A stretch of DNA of 64,000 bases from Allobosea psychrotolerans (GCF_002917105.1 NZ_PQFZ01000003.1:406520-470519), one strand, 5' to 3'. Positions 1-9,554 are shown, numbered from the stretch's first letter. Numbers and translations are program-made. Notes: generated from the letters alone by a model not told the origin.

Positions 1-90
1 CTCGCGGCCGCCGTCGCCGCCTTCGGGGCAGAGGTGGAGGACCCAGTCGGCGATCGTGATCTCGAGATTGCTCGTCAGGCCGACATTCTT
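1..90 (-). pseudogene. uvrA-like 3' remnant, continues past left edge
   Basis: Read on the minus strand, this stretch encodes SNLEITIADWVLHLCPEGGDGGRE-like sequence. It matches the C-terminal end of the intact UvrA next door ([20 protein letters not shown]), and the DNA of 1-69 aligns with 841-912 apart from a 3-base gap and scattered substitutions. Just upstream, where a real UvrA would carry the DEPTTGLH Walker B region, there is no such sequence and no good start, so it looks like a decayed duplicate. The fragment runs off the window, so a more complete second uvrA further left cannot be excluded. Confidence 0.55.
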
Positions 91-169
91 CCCCGGTGTT
101 CGCCCGCACGAACAAGCCTGACCCGCTGCCCGCGAAGAGGGAATACCTCGCGACGAGCGCTGCTGTCGT

Positions 170-688
170 TCAGAGTGGCTTGATGAAATAATAGCGCCGG
201 ATGCCGCCGCCGAGCGTCTTGTTGCTCGCTGAAACGGCGACCTCCTCGCGCAGGAGCTGGTAGCCGGCGCCGCGATAGAGCGCGAGCGCATCACCTTGCA
301 ACTCGGAGGTGCTGAGGTCGAGGCTCGCCTTGCCGCGGCGGCGGCACTCTTCCTCGGCAAAGGCGAGCATGCCCCGGGCGATGCCGTGCCGGCGCGCGGC
401 CGGATCGACATACATGCGCCGCAACTCCATCGCCGCCGGGCCGGAGGGCTCCAGCCCGAACATGCCGAGGAGGCCGGCCTCACCGGTAGCGACCCAGAAG
501 CCGCCCCGCTTCTCGCCGTAATAGGCTGTGATGCGGCCGATCTCCTCGTGCAGCGAGCGCTCGATATACGCCTCGAACGCCTCTGAGAGATGAGGCGGGG
601 CGAGCTGCCGGTTGACCCGGATGAAAAGGTCCCGCACCGCAGCCGCATCTTCCGCGGCGAAAGGCCTGATCGCGACGCTCGCATCCAT
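170..688 (-). CDS. GNAT family N-acetyltransferase
   Basis: A 172-residue GCN5-related acetyltransferase, expected to move acetyl from acetyl-CoA to an amine; the substrate is not predictable. The acetyl-CoA binding region is visible as RRMYVDPAARRHGIARGMLA in the middle, followed by the family's C-terminal strand GYQLLREE. I chose the ATG at 688 because the protein then begins MDASVAIRPFAAEDAAAV, a normal GNAT first strand; the open frame upstream is arginine/serine-rich and lies inside uvrA. It begins 16 bases after the uvrA stop on the same strand, so it is probably co-transcribed with uvrA and exposed to the same SOS control. A role in DNA repair is not implied by the sequence. Confidence 0.85.
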   Translation of the reverse strand: MDASVAIRPFAAEDAAAVRDLFIRVNRQLAPPHLSEAFEAYIERSLHEEIGRITAYYGEKRGGFWVATGEAGLLGMFGLEPSGPAAMELRRMYVDPAARRHGIARGMLAFAEEECRRRGKASLDLSTSELQGDALALYRGAGYQLLREEVAVSASNKTLGGGIRRYYFIKPL

Positions 689-704
689 GGCAGACGGTCC
701 CGTC

Positions 705-3671
705 CTATTCCGCCGCCTGCACCTGCTGGGCTTTGACGCCCTTCTTGATCGGCCGCCGCGCCAGCACCTCCTTGAGGAAGCGCGCGGTGTGGCCCTTGCC
801 GATGCGCACCACATCCTCCGGCGTGCCCTGGGCCACGACCTCGCCGCCGCCGTCGCCGCCTTCGGGGCCCATGTCGATGATCCAGTCGGCGGTCTTGATG
901 ACTTCGAGGTTATGCTCGATCACCACCACGGAATTGCCCTGCTCGACCAGCTCGTGCAGCACCTCCATCAGCTTGGCGACATCGTGGAAATGCAGGCCGG
1001 TGGTCGGTTCGTCCAGGATGTAGAGGGTGCGGCCGGTGGCGCGCTTGGAGAGCTCCTTCGAGAGTTTGACGCGCTGGGCCTCGCCGCCTGAGAGCGTCGT
1101 CGCCTGCTGGCCGACCTTGACGTAGTCGAGCCCGACGCGGTGCAGGGTCTCCATCTTCTCGCGGATCGAGGGCACGGCCTTGAACAGGATTTTTGCCTCC
1201 TCGACCGACATGTCGAGCACATCGGCGATCGACTTGTCGCGGTATTTCACCTCGAGCGTCTCGCGGTCGTAGCGCTTGCCCTTGCAGACGTCGCAGGTGA
1301 CGTAGACATCGGGCAGGAAGTGCATCTCGATCTTGATGACGCCGTCGCCTTGGCAGGCCTCGCAGCGGCCGCCTTTCACGTTGAATGAGAAGCGGCCTGG
1401 CTGATAGCCGCGCGCCTTGGCCTCGGGCAGGCCGGCGAACCATTCGCGGATCGGCGTGAAGGCGCCGGTATAGGTCGCCGGGTTGGAGCGCGGCGTGCGG
1501 CCGATCGGCGACTGGTCGATGTCGATGACCTTGTCGAGCAGCTCCATGCCCTCGATGCGCTCATGCGGGGCAGGGTGCTCGATTGAGCCGTTGAGCTTGC
1601 GCGCCACCGCCTTGTAGAGCGTGTCGATGACGAGCGTCGACTTGCCGCCGCCCGAGACGCCCGTGATGCAGGTGAACAGCCCGAGCGGGATCTCGACCGT
1701 GACATCCTTGAGGTTGTTGCCGCGCGCGCCGACGATCTTGAGCGAACGCCCCTTGGTCGCCTTGCGGCGCTTGTCGGGCACCGCGACCGAAAGCTCGCCG
1801 GTGAGATAGCGGCCGGTGAGCGAATCCGGGTTGTCGAGAATGTCCTGCGGCGTGCCCTTGGCGACGATCTCGCCGCCATGGATGCCGGCGCCGGGGCCGA
1901 CATCGACGACGTAGTCGGCGGTCAGGATCGCGTCCTCGTCATGCTCGACGACGATGACGGTGTTGCCGAGGTCACGCAGGCGACGCAGCGTGCCGAGCAG
2001 GCGCTCATTGTCGCGCTGATGCAGGCCGATCGAGGGCTCGTCCAGCACATAGAGCACGCCGGTGAGGCCGGAACCGATCTGGCTGGCGAGGCGGATGCGC
2101 TGGCTCTCGCCGCCCGAAAGCGTGCCGGAGCCGCGGGCGAGCGTCAGATATTCCAGCCCGACATCGAGCAGAAAGGTCAGGCGGTCGCGGATTTCCTTGA
2201 GGATGCGCGGGGCGATCTCGTTCTGCTTCTTCGACAGGCGCGAGGGCAGGGCGCTGACCCACTCCAGCGCGTCCTTGACCGAAAGCCGCGAGATCTCGCC
2301 GATATGGCGCATGTCGATCTTCACCGCCAGTGCCTCGGGCTTGAGGCGGAAGCCGTCGCAGGCCTTGCACGGCGTCTCGGACATGAAGCGGCCGATCTCC
2401 TCGCGGGCCCAGTCCGACTCCGTCTCCTTCCAGCGCCGCTCCATATTGGTGATCACGCCCTCGAAGGGCTTCTTCACCTCGTACGCCCGCAGGCCGTCAT
2501 TATAGGCAAAGCGCACCGGCTCGGTGCCGGTGCCGAACAGGATCGACGTCTTCGCCTTCTCCGGCAACTCGCTCCAGGGCTTCGTCATCGAGAAGCCGAA
2601 ATGCTTGGCGAGCGCGTCGAGCGTCTGGCCGTAATAGGGCGAGGTCGACTTGGCCCAGGGCGCGATCGCGCCTTTCTTCAGGGAGAGCGCATGATCGGGC
2701 ACGATCATCTCGGGATCGATGCGCATCTCATGGCCGAGCCCGTCGCAGGCCGGGCAGGCGCCGAAGGGGTTGTTGAAGGAGAACAGGCGCGGCTCGATCT
2801 CGGGGATGGTGAAGCCGGAGACCGGGCAGGCGAATTTCGAGGAGAAGGTGACGCGCCTGGCCTCGCCATTCTCGTCCTTCTCATCGGCATATTCGAAGAC
2901 GGCGATGCCGTCGGCGAGCTCCAGCGCCTGCTCCAGCGAGTCGGCGAGGCGGGCGCCGAGATCGGGCCTGATGACGATGCGATCGACCACGACGTCGATG
3001 TCGTGCTTGAACTTCTTGTCGAGCGCCGGCGCGTCGGGGATCTCGAAGAACTCGCCATTGACCTTGACGCGCTGGAAGCCGCGCTTCAGCCACTCGGCCA
3101 TTTCCTTGCGGTACTCGCCCTTGCGGCCGCGCACCACGGGCGCGAGCAGATAACCGCGCGTCTTCTCCGGCAATTCGGTCAGCCGGTCGACCATCTGCTG
3201 CACGGTCTGGCTCTCGATCGGCAGGCCGGTCGCTGGCGAATAGGGAATGCCGGCCCGCGCCCAGAGCAGGCGCATATAATCGTGGATCTCGGTGACGGTG
3301 CCGACCGTCGAGCGCGGGTTCTTCGAGGTCGTCTTCTGCTCGATCGAGATCGCTGGCGAGAGCCCGTCGATCTGGTCGACATCGGGCTTCTGCATCATCT
3401 CGAGGAACTGACGGGCATAGGCCGAGAGGCTCTCGACATAGCGGCGCTGGCCCTCGGCATAGATCGTGTCGAAGGCGAGCGACGACTTGCCCGAGCCCGA
3501 CAGCCCGGTGAAGACGACGAGCTTGTCGCGCGGAATCGCGAGGTCGACATTCTTGAGATTGTGCTCGCGCGCGCCGCGCACGGAAATCACGCGCGAATCG
3601 ACCTTGCGGTTGGCGTCGAACATATCTTCGAGCGCGGCGGCCTGATCGGCGAGGGAAGACTTGCGGGCCAT
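705..3671 (-). CDS. uvrA: Excinuclease ABC subunit A
   Basis: UvrA, the damage-recognition ATPase of nucleotide excision repair, which loads UvrB at bulky DNA lesions. The 988-residue product has two ABC modules: Walker [10 protein letters not shown] near residue 56 and GVSGGGKST near 672, with signatures LSGGESQR and LSGGEAQR and Walker [10 protein letters not shown] and LDEPTTGLH. The C-terminal zinc finger is intact (CEAC...CDVC). In the first zinc module the usual CPxC is CPVS, so one ligand is missing; I recall this in other rhizobial UvrA proteins but cannot check it. The start at 3671 ([10 protein letters not shown]) fits family length; an upstream in-frame start at 3722 adds 17 unlikely residues. 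A LexA box lies about 100 bases upstream. Confidence 0.98.
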   Translation of the reverse strand: MARKSSLADQAAALEDMFDANRKVDSRVISVRGAREHNLKNVDLAIPRDKLVVFTGLSGSGKSSLAFDTIYAEGQRRYVESLSAYARQFLEMMQKPDVDQIDGLSPAISIEQKTTSKNPRSTVGTVTEIHDYMRLLWARAGIPYSPATGLPIESQTVQQMVDRLTELPEKTRGYLLAPVVRGRKGEYRKEMAEWLKRGFQRVKVNGEFFEIPDAPALDKKFKHDIDVVVDRIVIRPDLGARLADSLEQALELADGIAVFEYADEKDENGEARRVTFSSKFACPVSGFTIPEIEPRLFSFNNPFGACPACDGLGHEMRIDPEMIVPDHALSLKKGAIAPWAKSTSPYYGQTLDALAKHFGFSMTKPWSELPEKAKTSILFGTGTEPVRFAYNDGLRAYEVKKPFEGVITNMERRWKETESDWAREEIGRFMSETPCKACDGFRLKPEALAVKIDMRHIGEISRLSVKDALEWVSALPSRLSKKQNEIAPRILKEIRDRLTFLLDVGLEYLTLARGSGTLSGGESQRIRLASQIGSGLTGVLYVLDEPSIGLHQRDNERLLGTLRRLRDLGNTVIVVEHDEDAILTADYVVDVGPGAGIHGGEIVAKGTPQDILDNPDSLTGRYLTGELSVAVPDKRRKATKGRSLKIVGARGNNLKDVTVEIPLGLFTCITGVSGGGKSTLVIDTLYKAVARKLNGSIEHPAPHERIEGMELLDKVIDIDQSPIGRTPRSNPATYTGAFTPIREWFAGLPEAKARGYQPGRFSFNVKGGRCEACQGDGVIKIEMHFLPDVYVTCDVCKGKRYDRETLEVKYRDKSIADVLDMSVEEAKILFKAVPSIREKMETLHRVGLDYVKVGQQATTLSGGEAQRVKLSKELSKRATGRTLYILDEPTTGLHFHDVAKLMEVLHELVEQGNSVVVIEHNLEVIKTADWIIDMGPEGGDGGGEVVAQGTPEDVVRIGKGHTARFLKEVLARRPIKKGVKAQQVQAAE

Positions 3672-3769
3672 GGGGGCGTCCGGTTCGGGTAAGCGGTAGA
3701 GATAGGGCAAATGCCGGGCCATACGAGGCCCAGCTTCGCGCGCCGGGCATGATTAGCATGCAAGGCCAT

Positions 3770-3784
3770 GTTCCGCAGCCGTTC
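3770..3784 (-). promoter_or_regulatory. LexA (SOS) box upstream of uvrA
   Basis: GTTC CGCAGCC GTTC, an exact GTTC-N7-GTTC direct repeat, which is the LexA operator of Alphaproteobacteria. It sits 99 bases before the uvrA start, in the space shared with the divergent chemoreceptor gene. Confidence 0.8.
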
Positions 3785-3953
3785 TCCTGACAACAGCTGT
3801 CAGCAGCGCCGAGTCAGCCCGCGGCGACCTGGTTGGCCACGGCATGACTGAGGGTTCGAGCGACCGACCTTGCCGATCGGCGCGATCCGTAACGAACCGT
3901 TAAGGAAATTGCCGCGTAGTCTCTGCCTCAGTATCCAACCGTCTGGCCGTCCT

Positions 3954-5306
3954 GTGACAGCCCTCATCGAAATCGTCAGGCATGAGATCGACAAACGTCT
4001 GCCGGCGTTCGGACTCGACAGCAAGACGCGATCGCTCCTCCGGCGGCTGAAACCGGTCGTCGAGAAGAATATCGAGAGGCTGTGTTACCTTGATTACGCA
4101 CGGGCTCTGGTTGTCCATGCCGACAAGGCGCCGGATATTTCGACCAGAATGGACGAAATGGTCGCCTGTGCTTCGAGCCATTTCAGCGTGCTGTTCGCTG
4201 CGAATTTCGACGAGGAATACGTCGCGTCAGTCGTCAGGTTCCGCAATATCGAGATTGAATCGTCGCTCGGCGCCCGGTCGCGCCTGTCGATCGCGATGCG
4301 TCTGCTCGAGCCGATCGCGCTGGTGCTGGCCCGGGAAAACCGTTTCTCGCCGGCAGGAATGGCGCGTGACATGGAGATCGTCGGGCGGGTCTTCACGCTG
4401 GATATCAATACGACCATCGCCCTGGAGCAGCAGAAGCTCTCGGATGATAGCGCCGCGCGACAAATGCGCCTCACTGAGGGCGCTGCCGATTTCCAGACGA
4501 AAATGCGCGAGCTGAATCAGGCCGTCTATGATTCATCCGACCGTTTTCTCAAAAGCGCCGATCGCGCCTCGCAGATGAGCGAGGCTGCGGCCCACGAAAC
4601 CGCCGAGGTCAGCTCGGCGGCGCGCCGGACCCGGGAAAGCGCAGCCGTGACCGCCTCGGCGACGGAAGAGCTCTCGATGGCCGCCGCCGAGATCGGCAGC
4701 ACGATGGAGCGGAACCGGGACATCGCCGTTCGCGGCGTCGCGGACGCGCTCAGGCTCTCTGCCAATGTCGAAAGCCTTGGCGCGGGTGCAAACCAGATCG
4801 GCTCTGTCGTCGGCCTGATCGCGGCCATCGCGGCGCAAACCAATCTCCTGGCGCTCAATGCGGCCATCGAGGCCGCGCGGGCGGGTGCGGCAGGCCGTGG
4901 CTTTGCCGTGATCGCCGGCGAAGTGAAGGCCCTGGCTGGCCAGACGGAATTGGCGACCAGGGATATCGCCGCACAGATCACCGCACTGCAGGCGATCGCA
5001 AACGGCTCCATCCTCGCGGTGAAATCGATCTCCGCGACAATTCGCGAGATGGAAACGGAGATGCGTTCGATCTCGGAACTGGCTTCAAAGCAGAGCGCTG
5101 CCACAGCGCTGATTTATGGCGATGCTGCGGAGGTCTCGACGATCGCTGAGGGAACCATGACGAGCGCCGGCATTGTCAAGAATGCGGTCGGCATCCTGCA
5201 TGAGACGACCGGACAGGCGCGCGACCTGGCCAAGCAGCTCAGGTCGACCTCTGTGGAGCTCGACAGCGATATCGGCGATTTCGTCGGCTGGCTGGCTGTC
5301 ACCTAG
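3954..5306 (+). CDS. Globin-coupled methyl-accepting chemotaxis protein (soluble)
   Basis: A cytoplasmic chemoreceptor with an N-terminal protoglobin-type sensor (about residues 1-165) and a C-terminal MCP signalling domain. The signalling tip is textbook: [18 protein letters not shown] followed by [11 protein letters not shown]. There is no membrane segment or HAMP domain. The sensor keeps the family pattern HFSVLF...FDEEYV but has Glu (about residue 100) where globin-coupled sensors place the heme-binding His, so heme binding is doubtful. Start choice is uncertain: a TTG at 3870 gives 28 extra residues, while GTG at 3954 starts [16 protein letters not shown] just before the globin fold. Its 3' end overlaps the convergent MFS gene by 8 bases. 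It would signal through CheW/CheA encoded elsewhere. Confidence 0.88.
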   Translation: MTALIEIVRHEIDKRLPAFGLDSKTRSLLRRLKPVVEKNIERLCYLDYARALVVHADKAPDISTRMDEMVACASSHFSVLFAANFDEEYVASVVRFRNIEIESSLGARSRLSIAMRLLEPIALVLARENRFSPAGMARDMEIVGRVFTLDINTTIALEQQKLSDDSAARQMRLTEGAADFQTKMRELNQAVYDSSDRFLKSADRASQMSEAAAHETAEVSSAARRTRESAAVTASATEELSMAAAEIGSTMERNRDIAVRGVADALRLSANVESLGAGANQIGSVVGLIAAIAAQTNLLALNAAIEAARAGAAGRGFAVIAGEVKALAGQTELATRDIAAQITALQAIANGSILAVKSISATIREMETEMRSISELASKQSAATALIYGDAAEVSTIAEGTMTSAGIVKNAVGILHETTGQARDLAKQLRSTSVELDSDIGDFVGWLAVT

Positions 5307-6483
5307 CCTGCGGCTGCCCGAAGCGCAGCCTGAGCAGGGCCGCCGCGATCAGCATGAGGACGGCGATGACGATCGACAGGCAGAGCGCGCCCGCCTCGCC
5401 GAAATGCCGGATGACGGCGGCGTAGACGACCGGCGCGGTGGCGGAGAGGAAGAAGCTCGGCGCGAGCAGCCTGCCGACGACGCTGCCATAGCTGCGGTGG
5501 TCGAAGAGCAGCAAGGGCAAGGTGCCGCGCGTGATCGTCAGGATGCCGTTGCCGGCGCCGTAGCAGAAGGCGAAGGCGAAGGCCGCGATGCTGGAGTGCC
5601 CGCTGGCGAGGCCGGCGACGAAGCAGAACGGCAGCAGCTCACAGGCCAGGAGATTGAGGGTCAGCGGCTCGATCCGCCGGCCGAACAGGACCTCGCCGAG
5701 GCGCGCCAGTGACTGGCCGACGCCGCGCAGCGTGGCGATCCAGACCGAGACCGAGGCGGCGAGGCCCAGCCCGGCCAGGATGCCGATCATATGGGCGGAC
5801 ATGCCGGCATTGAGGAAATTGGCCAGCGTCGCGATCGCCGCATAAAGCGCGCCGGCGATCGCGATGTCGCGCGGGCTGGTGGCGAGGGGGCGCTGCTCGG
5901 TTGTGGCGCCGCGCGGGACAGGGCTTTGATAGCGGCGGTTCGGGATCGCGAGATAAAGCGGTGCGGAGAGCAGCGCGATGCCGGCATAGACCAGGAGCGC
6001 GCCGCGCCAGCCGAGCTGCGCGGCGAGCGCGGCGCCGACAGGCCAGAACAGGGTGGAGGCGAGCCCGCCGAGCAGCGTGATCTGCGCGATAGGGCCGCGC
6101 GCCTGCGGCCCGCCGATCCGCGCCAGCGCCGCGAAGGCGGCGTCATAGAGCGTCAGGCGCATCGCCAGGCCGAGGCAGATCCAGGCGGCGTAATAGGCCG
6201 GCACCGTCTCGGCGAGAGCGAGTCCGGCGCAGCCGGCGGCGTTGAGCAGCGCGCCCGCCGTCATCACGGGCAGGCCGCCATGACGGTCGACCAGGCGTCC
6301 GACGATGGGCGAGGTCAGGCCCATCACCAGCAGCGCGGCGGAAAAGCCGCCATAGACGACAGCGCCCGACCAGCCGAGATCATTGGCGATCAATTCGCCG
6401 AAGCTGCCGATCAGATAATAGGAGATGCCCCAGGAGACGAGCTGCGACAGACCAAGGCAAAGGGTGGTCCGGCGCGGGATCAC
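5299..6483 (-). CDS. MFS transporter
   Basis: A 394-residue major facilitator with about 12 hydrophobic segments and the loop 2-3 signature GRLVDRHGG. The substrate cannot be told from sequence. I chose the GTG at 6483 because it overlaps the stop codon of the upstream acetyltransferase in a GTGA arrangement, a typical coupled start; the longer open frame reaches back into that gene. Pairing with a phosphinothricin-type acetyltransferase suggests an export-plus-inactivation pair for a toxic amine, which is inference only. Confidence 0.85.
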   Translation of the reverse strand: MIPRRTTLCLGLSQLVSWGISYYLIGSFGELIANDLGWSGAVVYGGFSAALLVMGLTSPIVGRLVDRHGGLPVMTAGALLNAAGCAGLALAETVPAYYAAWICLGLAMRLTLYDAAFAALARIGGPQARGPIAQITLLGGLASTLFWPVGAALAAQLGWRGALLVYAGIALLSAPLYLAIPNRRYQSPVPRGATTEQRPLATSPRDIAIAGALYAAIATLANFLNAGMSAHMIGILAGLGLAASVSVWIATLRGVGQSLARLGEVLFGRRIEPLTLNLLACELLPFCFVAGLASGHSSIAAFAFAFCYGAGNGILTITRGTLPLLLFDHRSYGSVVGRLLAPSFFLSATAPVVYAAVIRHFGEAGALCLSIVIAVLMLIAAALLRLRFGQPQAR

Positions 6484-7070
6484 GAGCTGGGTTCTGACCT
6501 GTCGCCGATTGCGGGAAGCGTGCTGTCGCCGGTGGCCAGCGGGCGCTGCATCAGGATGGTATCGACCCACCGGCCGAGCTTGAAGCCGACGGAGCGCAAG
6601 CTGCCGGCGGGCTCGAAGCCGAAGCGCCGGTGCAGCGCGATCGAACCCGCATTGCCGCTATCGCCGATATTGGCGAGCATCTGCCGCCAGGGGCCGGCCT
6701 CGCAGCGGGCGATCAAGGCTGCGAGGAGCGCCGTGCCGATGCCGTGCCCGCCGAGCCCCTCAGTGACATAGACGGAATCCTCGATGGTGTGCCGATAGGC
6801 GGCCCTGGGGCGATAGGCCGTGGCGTAGCAATAGCCGGCGACCGTGCCGTCGAGCTCGGCGACGAGATAGGGCAGGCCAAGCTCCAGCACGGCGGCGCGG
6901 CGCGCCTGCAATTCGTCGATGCCGGGCGGCGTCTCCTCGAAGCTCGCCAGCCCGTGCAGGACGTGATGGGCGTAGATCGCCTGCACGGCGGCCATGTCGG
7001 CCTCGGCCGCGTCCCGAACGAGGACCGACGGCCGGCTGGCCGCGGCTTCATGCCATTCCAGATGTCTCAC
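6480..7070 (-). CDS. Phosphinothricin-type N-acetyltransferase (GNAT)
   Basis: A 196-residue acetyltransferase of the Pat/Bar group, which acetylates phosphinothricin, methionine sulfoximine or related amino compounds. Family marks are IYAHHVLHGLASFEETPP near the start, YRPRAAYRHTIEDSVYV, the acetyl-CoA loop GLGGHGIGTALL, and the C-terminal VGFKLGRWVDTILMQR. The GTG at 7070 is preferred over an upstream ATG at 7103 because GGAGGA lies six bases before it. It is the first gene of a two-gene unit with the MFS transporter. Upstream lies the 230-base spacer shared with a divergent LysR gene, so the LysR protein may control it. Family assignment is firm; the natural substrate is unknown. Confidence 0.88.
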   Translation of the reverse strand: MRHLEWHEAAASRPSVLVRDAAEADMAAVQAIYAHHVLHGLASFEETPPGIDELQARRAAVLELGLPYLVAELDGTVAGYCYATAYRPRAAYRHTIEDSVYVTEGLGGHGIGTALLAALIARCEAGPWRQMLANIGDSGNAGSIALHRRFGFEPAGSLRSVGFKLGRWVDTILMQRPLATGDSTLPAIGDRSEPSS

Positions 7071-7179
7071 GGATTCTCCTCCGGCCGGGGGTGCCGATCT
7101 CATGGGGCAGGGGATGGCCTCAGGGGCTTGTTCCGAGCCTCCGGTTCACCGTGCCGGAGCGCGTTCGATAAAAGAAGCT

Positions 7180-7196
7180 TTTGCCAATTATGCAAA
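7180..7196. promoter_or_regulatory. LysR-type operator candidate (T-N11-A dyad)
   Basis: TTTGC CAATTAT GCAAA, a 5-7-5 perfect dyad containing TGC-N7-GCA, so it fits the T-N11-A rule for LysR-family sites. It lies between the acetyltransferase and the divergent LysR gene, where an autoregulatory LysR would bind. Confidence 0.55.
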
Positions 7197-7223
7197 GCAT
7201 GAGGAATTCTTTGGTAAGAGGAG

Positions 7224-7300
7224 CTCTTGGCAAAGAAAGGTCTTTGGCAAAGAAAGGCCTTGGGCAAAGAAAGGCCTTGGGCAAAGAAAGGCCTTGGGCA
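7224..7300. repeat. 17-bp tandem repeat running into the LysR start codon
   Basis: Four full copies of a 17-base unit close to CCTTGGGCAAAGAAAGG (7224, 7241, 7258, 7275) and a partial fifth (7292-7300). The last base of the partial copy is the A of the LysR start codon. The two final full units are identical; the first two differ by two or three bases. Every unit carries the Shine-Dalgarno-like AAAGAAAGG, and the last one is correctly spaced (8 bases) for the start at 7300. Confidence 0.9.
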
Positions 7301-8262
7301 TGCGCGACTTCAATCTCGACCAGCTTCAGACCTTCTGCGACGTCGTCGCCCTCGGCAGCTTCACCGCCGCCGCGGAAAGGCTGAAGCTGAGCCAGCCGGC
7401 GGTGAGCCTGCAGATCCGTCAGCTCGAACGGCGCCTCGGCGTGGTGCTGATCGAGCGCGTCGGGCGCCGGGCGCGGCCCACCGTGGCCGGCGTCGAATTG
7501 CTCGGCCATGCCGGCCAGATCGAGGCCGTGGTGTCGGCTGCGCTCGACGGCATGGCCCGGCACGCCACGGGAGCGATGGGGCGGGTGCGGCTCGGCACCG
7601 GCGCGACCGCCTGCACCTTCCTGCTGCCGCCGATCCTGCGCGAATTGCGCCGGCGCTTTCCGACGCTCGAGATCACGGTCAGCACCGGCAACACCTCGGA
7701 CATGGTCAAGGCGATCGACGAGAACCTGCTCGATCTCGGCCTGGTCTCGCTGCCGGTCTCCGGCCGCATCCTCGAGATCACGCCGGTCCTGGAGGACGAA
7801 TTCGTCGTGATCGCGCCGCCCGAGATGCGCCTGCCCGCGCGCGTCACCGCGGCGGCCCTGTCGGGCCTGCCGGTGCTGCTCTACGAACCTGGCGGCAATA
7901 CCAGGCGGATCGCCGATGAATGGTTTGCGCGCGGCGGGGTCAGCCTGAAGCCGGTGATGTCGCTGGGCAGCGTCGAGGCGATCAAGGAGATGGTCGGGGC
8001 GGGCCTCGGCTGCGCCGTGCTGCCGGGCATGGCCGTGCGCAAGGACAGGAATCGGGCCAGTTTCGTGGTGCACCCGCTCTCGCCGCGCTTGCATCGCACG
8101 CTCGCGGTGGTGATCCGCCGCGACAAACTCCTGCATCGCGGCCTCAGGGAAACGGTCAAGGCGCTGAAGGCGCTGGCGGAGGGGGCTCAAGGCGTCGAGG
8201 ATGGCCTCGCAAGCGAAGAGCGGGATGCTGCCTTTGGCTCTCACGGCCGGGATGGCCAGTAG
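7300..8262 (+). CDS. LysR family transcriptional regulator
   Basis: A 320-residue LysR-type activator/repressor. The N-terminal winged helix is clear: LDQLQTFCDVVALGSFTAAAERLKLSQPAVSLQIRQLE, followed by the effector-binding domain (GRVRLGTGATACTFLLPPIL, then a second lobe from about residue 165). The ATG at 7300 gives the canonical beginning MRDFNLDQLQTF; a longer open frame starting near 6994 reads through the 17-bp repeat and is not credible. It is divergent from the acetyltransferase/MFS pair, which is the obvious target. The leader is unusual because its ribosome-binding region is the last unit of a tandem repeat. Confidence 0.93.
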   Translation: MRDFNLDQLQTFCDVVALGSFTAAAERLKLSQPAVSLQIRQLERRLGVVLIERVGRRARPTVAGVELLGHAGQIEAVVSAALDGMARHATGAMGRVRLGTGATACTFLLPPILRELRRRFPTLEITVSTGNTSDMVKAIDENLLDLGLVSLPVSGRILEITPVLEDEFVVIAPPEMRLPARVTAAALSGLPVLLYEPGGNTRRIADEWFARGGVSLKPVMSLGSVEAIKEMVGAGLGCAVLPGMAVRKDRNRASFVVHPLSPRLHRTLAVVIRRDKLLHRGLRETVKALKALAEGAQGVEDGLASEERDAAFGSHGRDGQ

Positions 8263-8283
8263 AGACTGTTCGCTTCCTCCCTG

Positions 8284-8398
8284 AGCCCTCATCCTGAGGA
8301 GCCGCGAAGCGGCGTCTCGAAGGATGTTCCAGGAGGCTACCGTGCAAGCTGGAGCATCCTTCGAGACGCGCCTGCGGCGCTCCTCAGGATGAGGGCTG
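8284..8398. repeat. Dispersed inverted-repeat element, copy 1
   Basis: Outer arms AGCCCTCATCCTGAGGAGC and the reverse complement at the far end, inner arms GTCTCGAAGGAT and ATCCTTCGAGAC, and a central asymmetric part (CCAGGAGGCTACCGTGCAAG). Related copies are at 11834-11954 and 18279-18399. It is able to fold into one long hairpin on either strand. It lies just after the LysR stop, so it may also end transcription. Confidence 0.9.
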
Positions 8399-8525
8399 GC
8401 GTTTCCAAAGGGGTTCGAGGGGACCGGCCGCCGATCGCGTCATCCGCGGTCGTCGCCGCGCTCTCTTGCAGTCGCGGCGCTTGTATGCGGAAAGTCGCCG
8501 ATCGTCTGAAGCCGGTTTGTTTCCC

Positions 8526-9428
8526 ATGAGGCTAGATCCAGTTCGGCACGCGGAGTTCGTGACCGGCCGCAGGCAGTCGGCACTTGTCGACCTGTGGTCG
8601 AAGACGGGGTTCGCCGCGGCGCTGAGCGACGTGACGGGCCCGCATCTCTATGACTATGGCGAGCTGCCCATCGCGACCGTCGCGATCACCCTCTATGATG
8701 TGCGCCGTCATGTGCTGATCGAAGACGGCCGGGTTCGCCGCGACGGCCGCGTTGCGGCCGGGCGCTTCCGCATCGGGCAGCCGGGCAGGAAAGTCTTCGT
8801 CGACGCCGTTCCCGATGTCCCATCCGGAAAGCTGCTGCTGCTTTATCTGGGCGATGCGTTGCTCCGGGATGTCGGAGCCGGCCAGGGCAGATCGACGCCG
8901 ATCGAACTGATGGACAAGGCCTGGGACGTCGACGATCCGTTTCTGTCGCAGGCTGCCCAGCGGCTGGTCGAGGCGAGCGACGCCGCCCATTCCGGCCAAT
9001 CCCTGCTGGCCGAGCAGCTCGCCTATACGCTGGCGCTGCATCTGTCGGATCGTTACGCCGCCCCGAGCAGCGCATCAGGCGAGCACGCTCGCGATCTCGA
9101 CGCCGGCATGCGCGTACGGATCGCGGATTTCGTCCGCGCCGATCCGGCGCGGGACATCACGCTCTCCGACATGGCGAAACTCTCGGGCCTCAGCCCCTCC
9201 GCCTTCATCCGCAGCTTCAAGCGCTCCACCGGCCAGACGCCGCATCGCTTCGTCGTCGAGCAACGGGTCGAGGCGGCCGGGGATCTTCTCTGCGAGTCCG
9301 GGATGACGATCGCCGAGATCGCGCTTGCCGTCGGTTTCTCCTCGCAATCCCATCTCGGCACGGCGTTCCGGGCGATCACTGGCTTGAGCCCGGCGCGCTT
9401 TCGGCGCCTCAAGCGCGGCGAAGAGTGA
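8526..9428 (+). CDS. AraC family transcriptional regulator
   Basis: A 300-residue regulator with a C-terminal AraC/XylS double helix-turn-helix: DITLSDMAKLSGLSPSAFIRSFKRSTGQTPHRFV and the second helix pair MTIAEIALAVGFSSQSHLGTAFR, ending TGLSPARFRRL. The N-terminal 190 residues are a ligand/cupin-like domain I cannot assign. The start at 8526 (MRLDPVRHAEF) is chosen over an ATG at 8466 on composition; neither has a strong ribosome site. It sits 126 bases before, and on the same strand as, the MFS importer and amidohydrolase, so it is the likely local activator of that catabolic pair, though this is inferred from position only. Confidence 0.9.
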   Translation: MRLDPVRHAEFVTGRRQSALVDLWSKTGFAAALSDVTGPHLYDYGELPIATVAITLYDVRRHVLIEDGRVRRDGRVAAGRFRIGQPGRKVFVDAVPDVPSGKLLLLYLGDALLRDVGAGQGRSTPIELMDKAWDVDDPFLSQAAQRLVEASDAAHSGQSLLAEQLAYTLALHLSDRYAAPSSASGEHARDLDAGMRVRIADFVRADPARDITLSDMAKLSGLSPSAFIRSFKRSTGQTPHRFVVEQRVEAAGDLLCESGMTIAEIALAVGFSSQSHLGTAFRAITGLSPARFRRLKRGEE

Positions 9429-9554
9429 TTTTCTGACAGAAGCGCCGGTTTCCGCGCACCGCGCGCCTGTTTTCCGGCAGACATTCCCGGCGGTCTCGCA
9501 ACATCGTCCCGCCTCAGCGCTCGCCCGACCGAAGGCGAGGCAAGGGAGGCAAGA

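Noticed and set aside
1878-3692. Plus-strand open frame of about 600 codons opposite uvrA
   Set aside because: Low-complexity composition typical of an antisense shadow; UvrA motifs are all on the minus strand.
7224-7300. CRISPR array
   Set aside because: The 17-base repeats are directly adjacent with no spacers.
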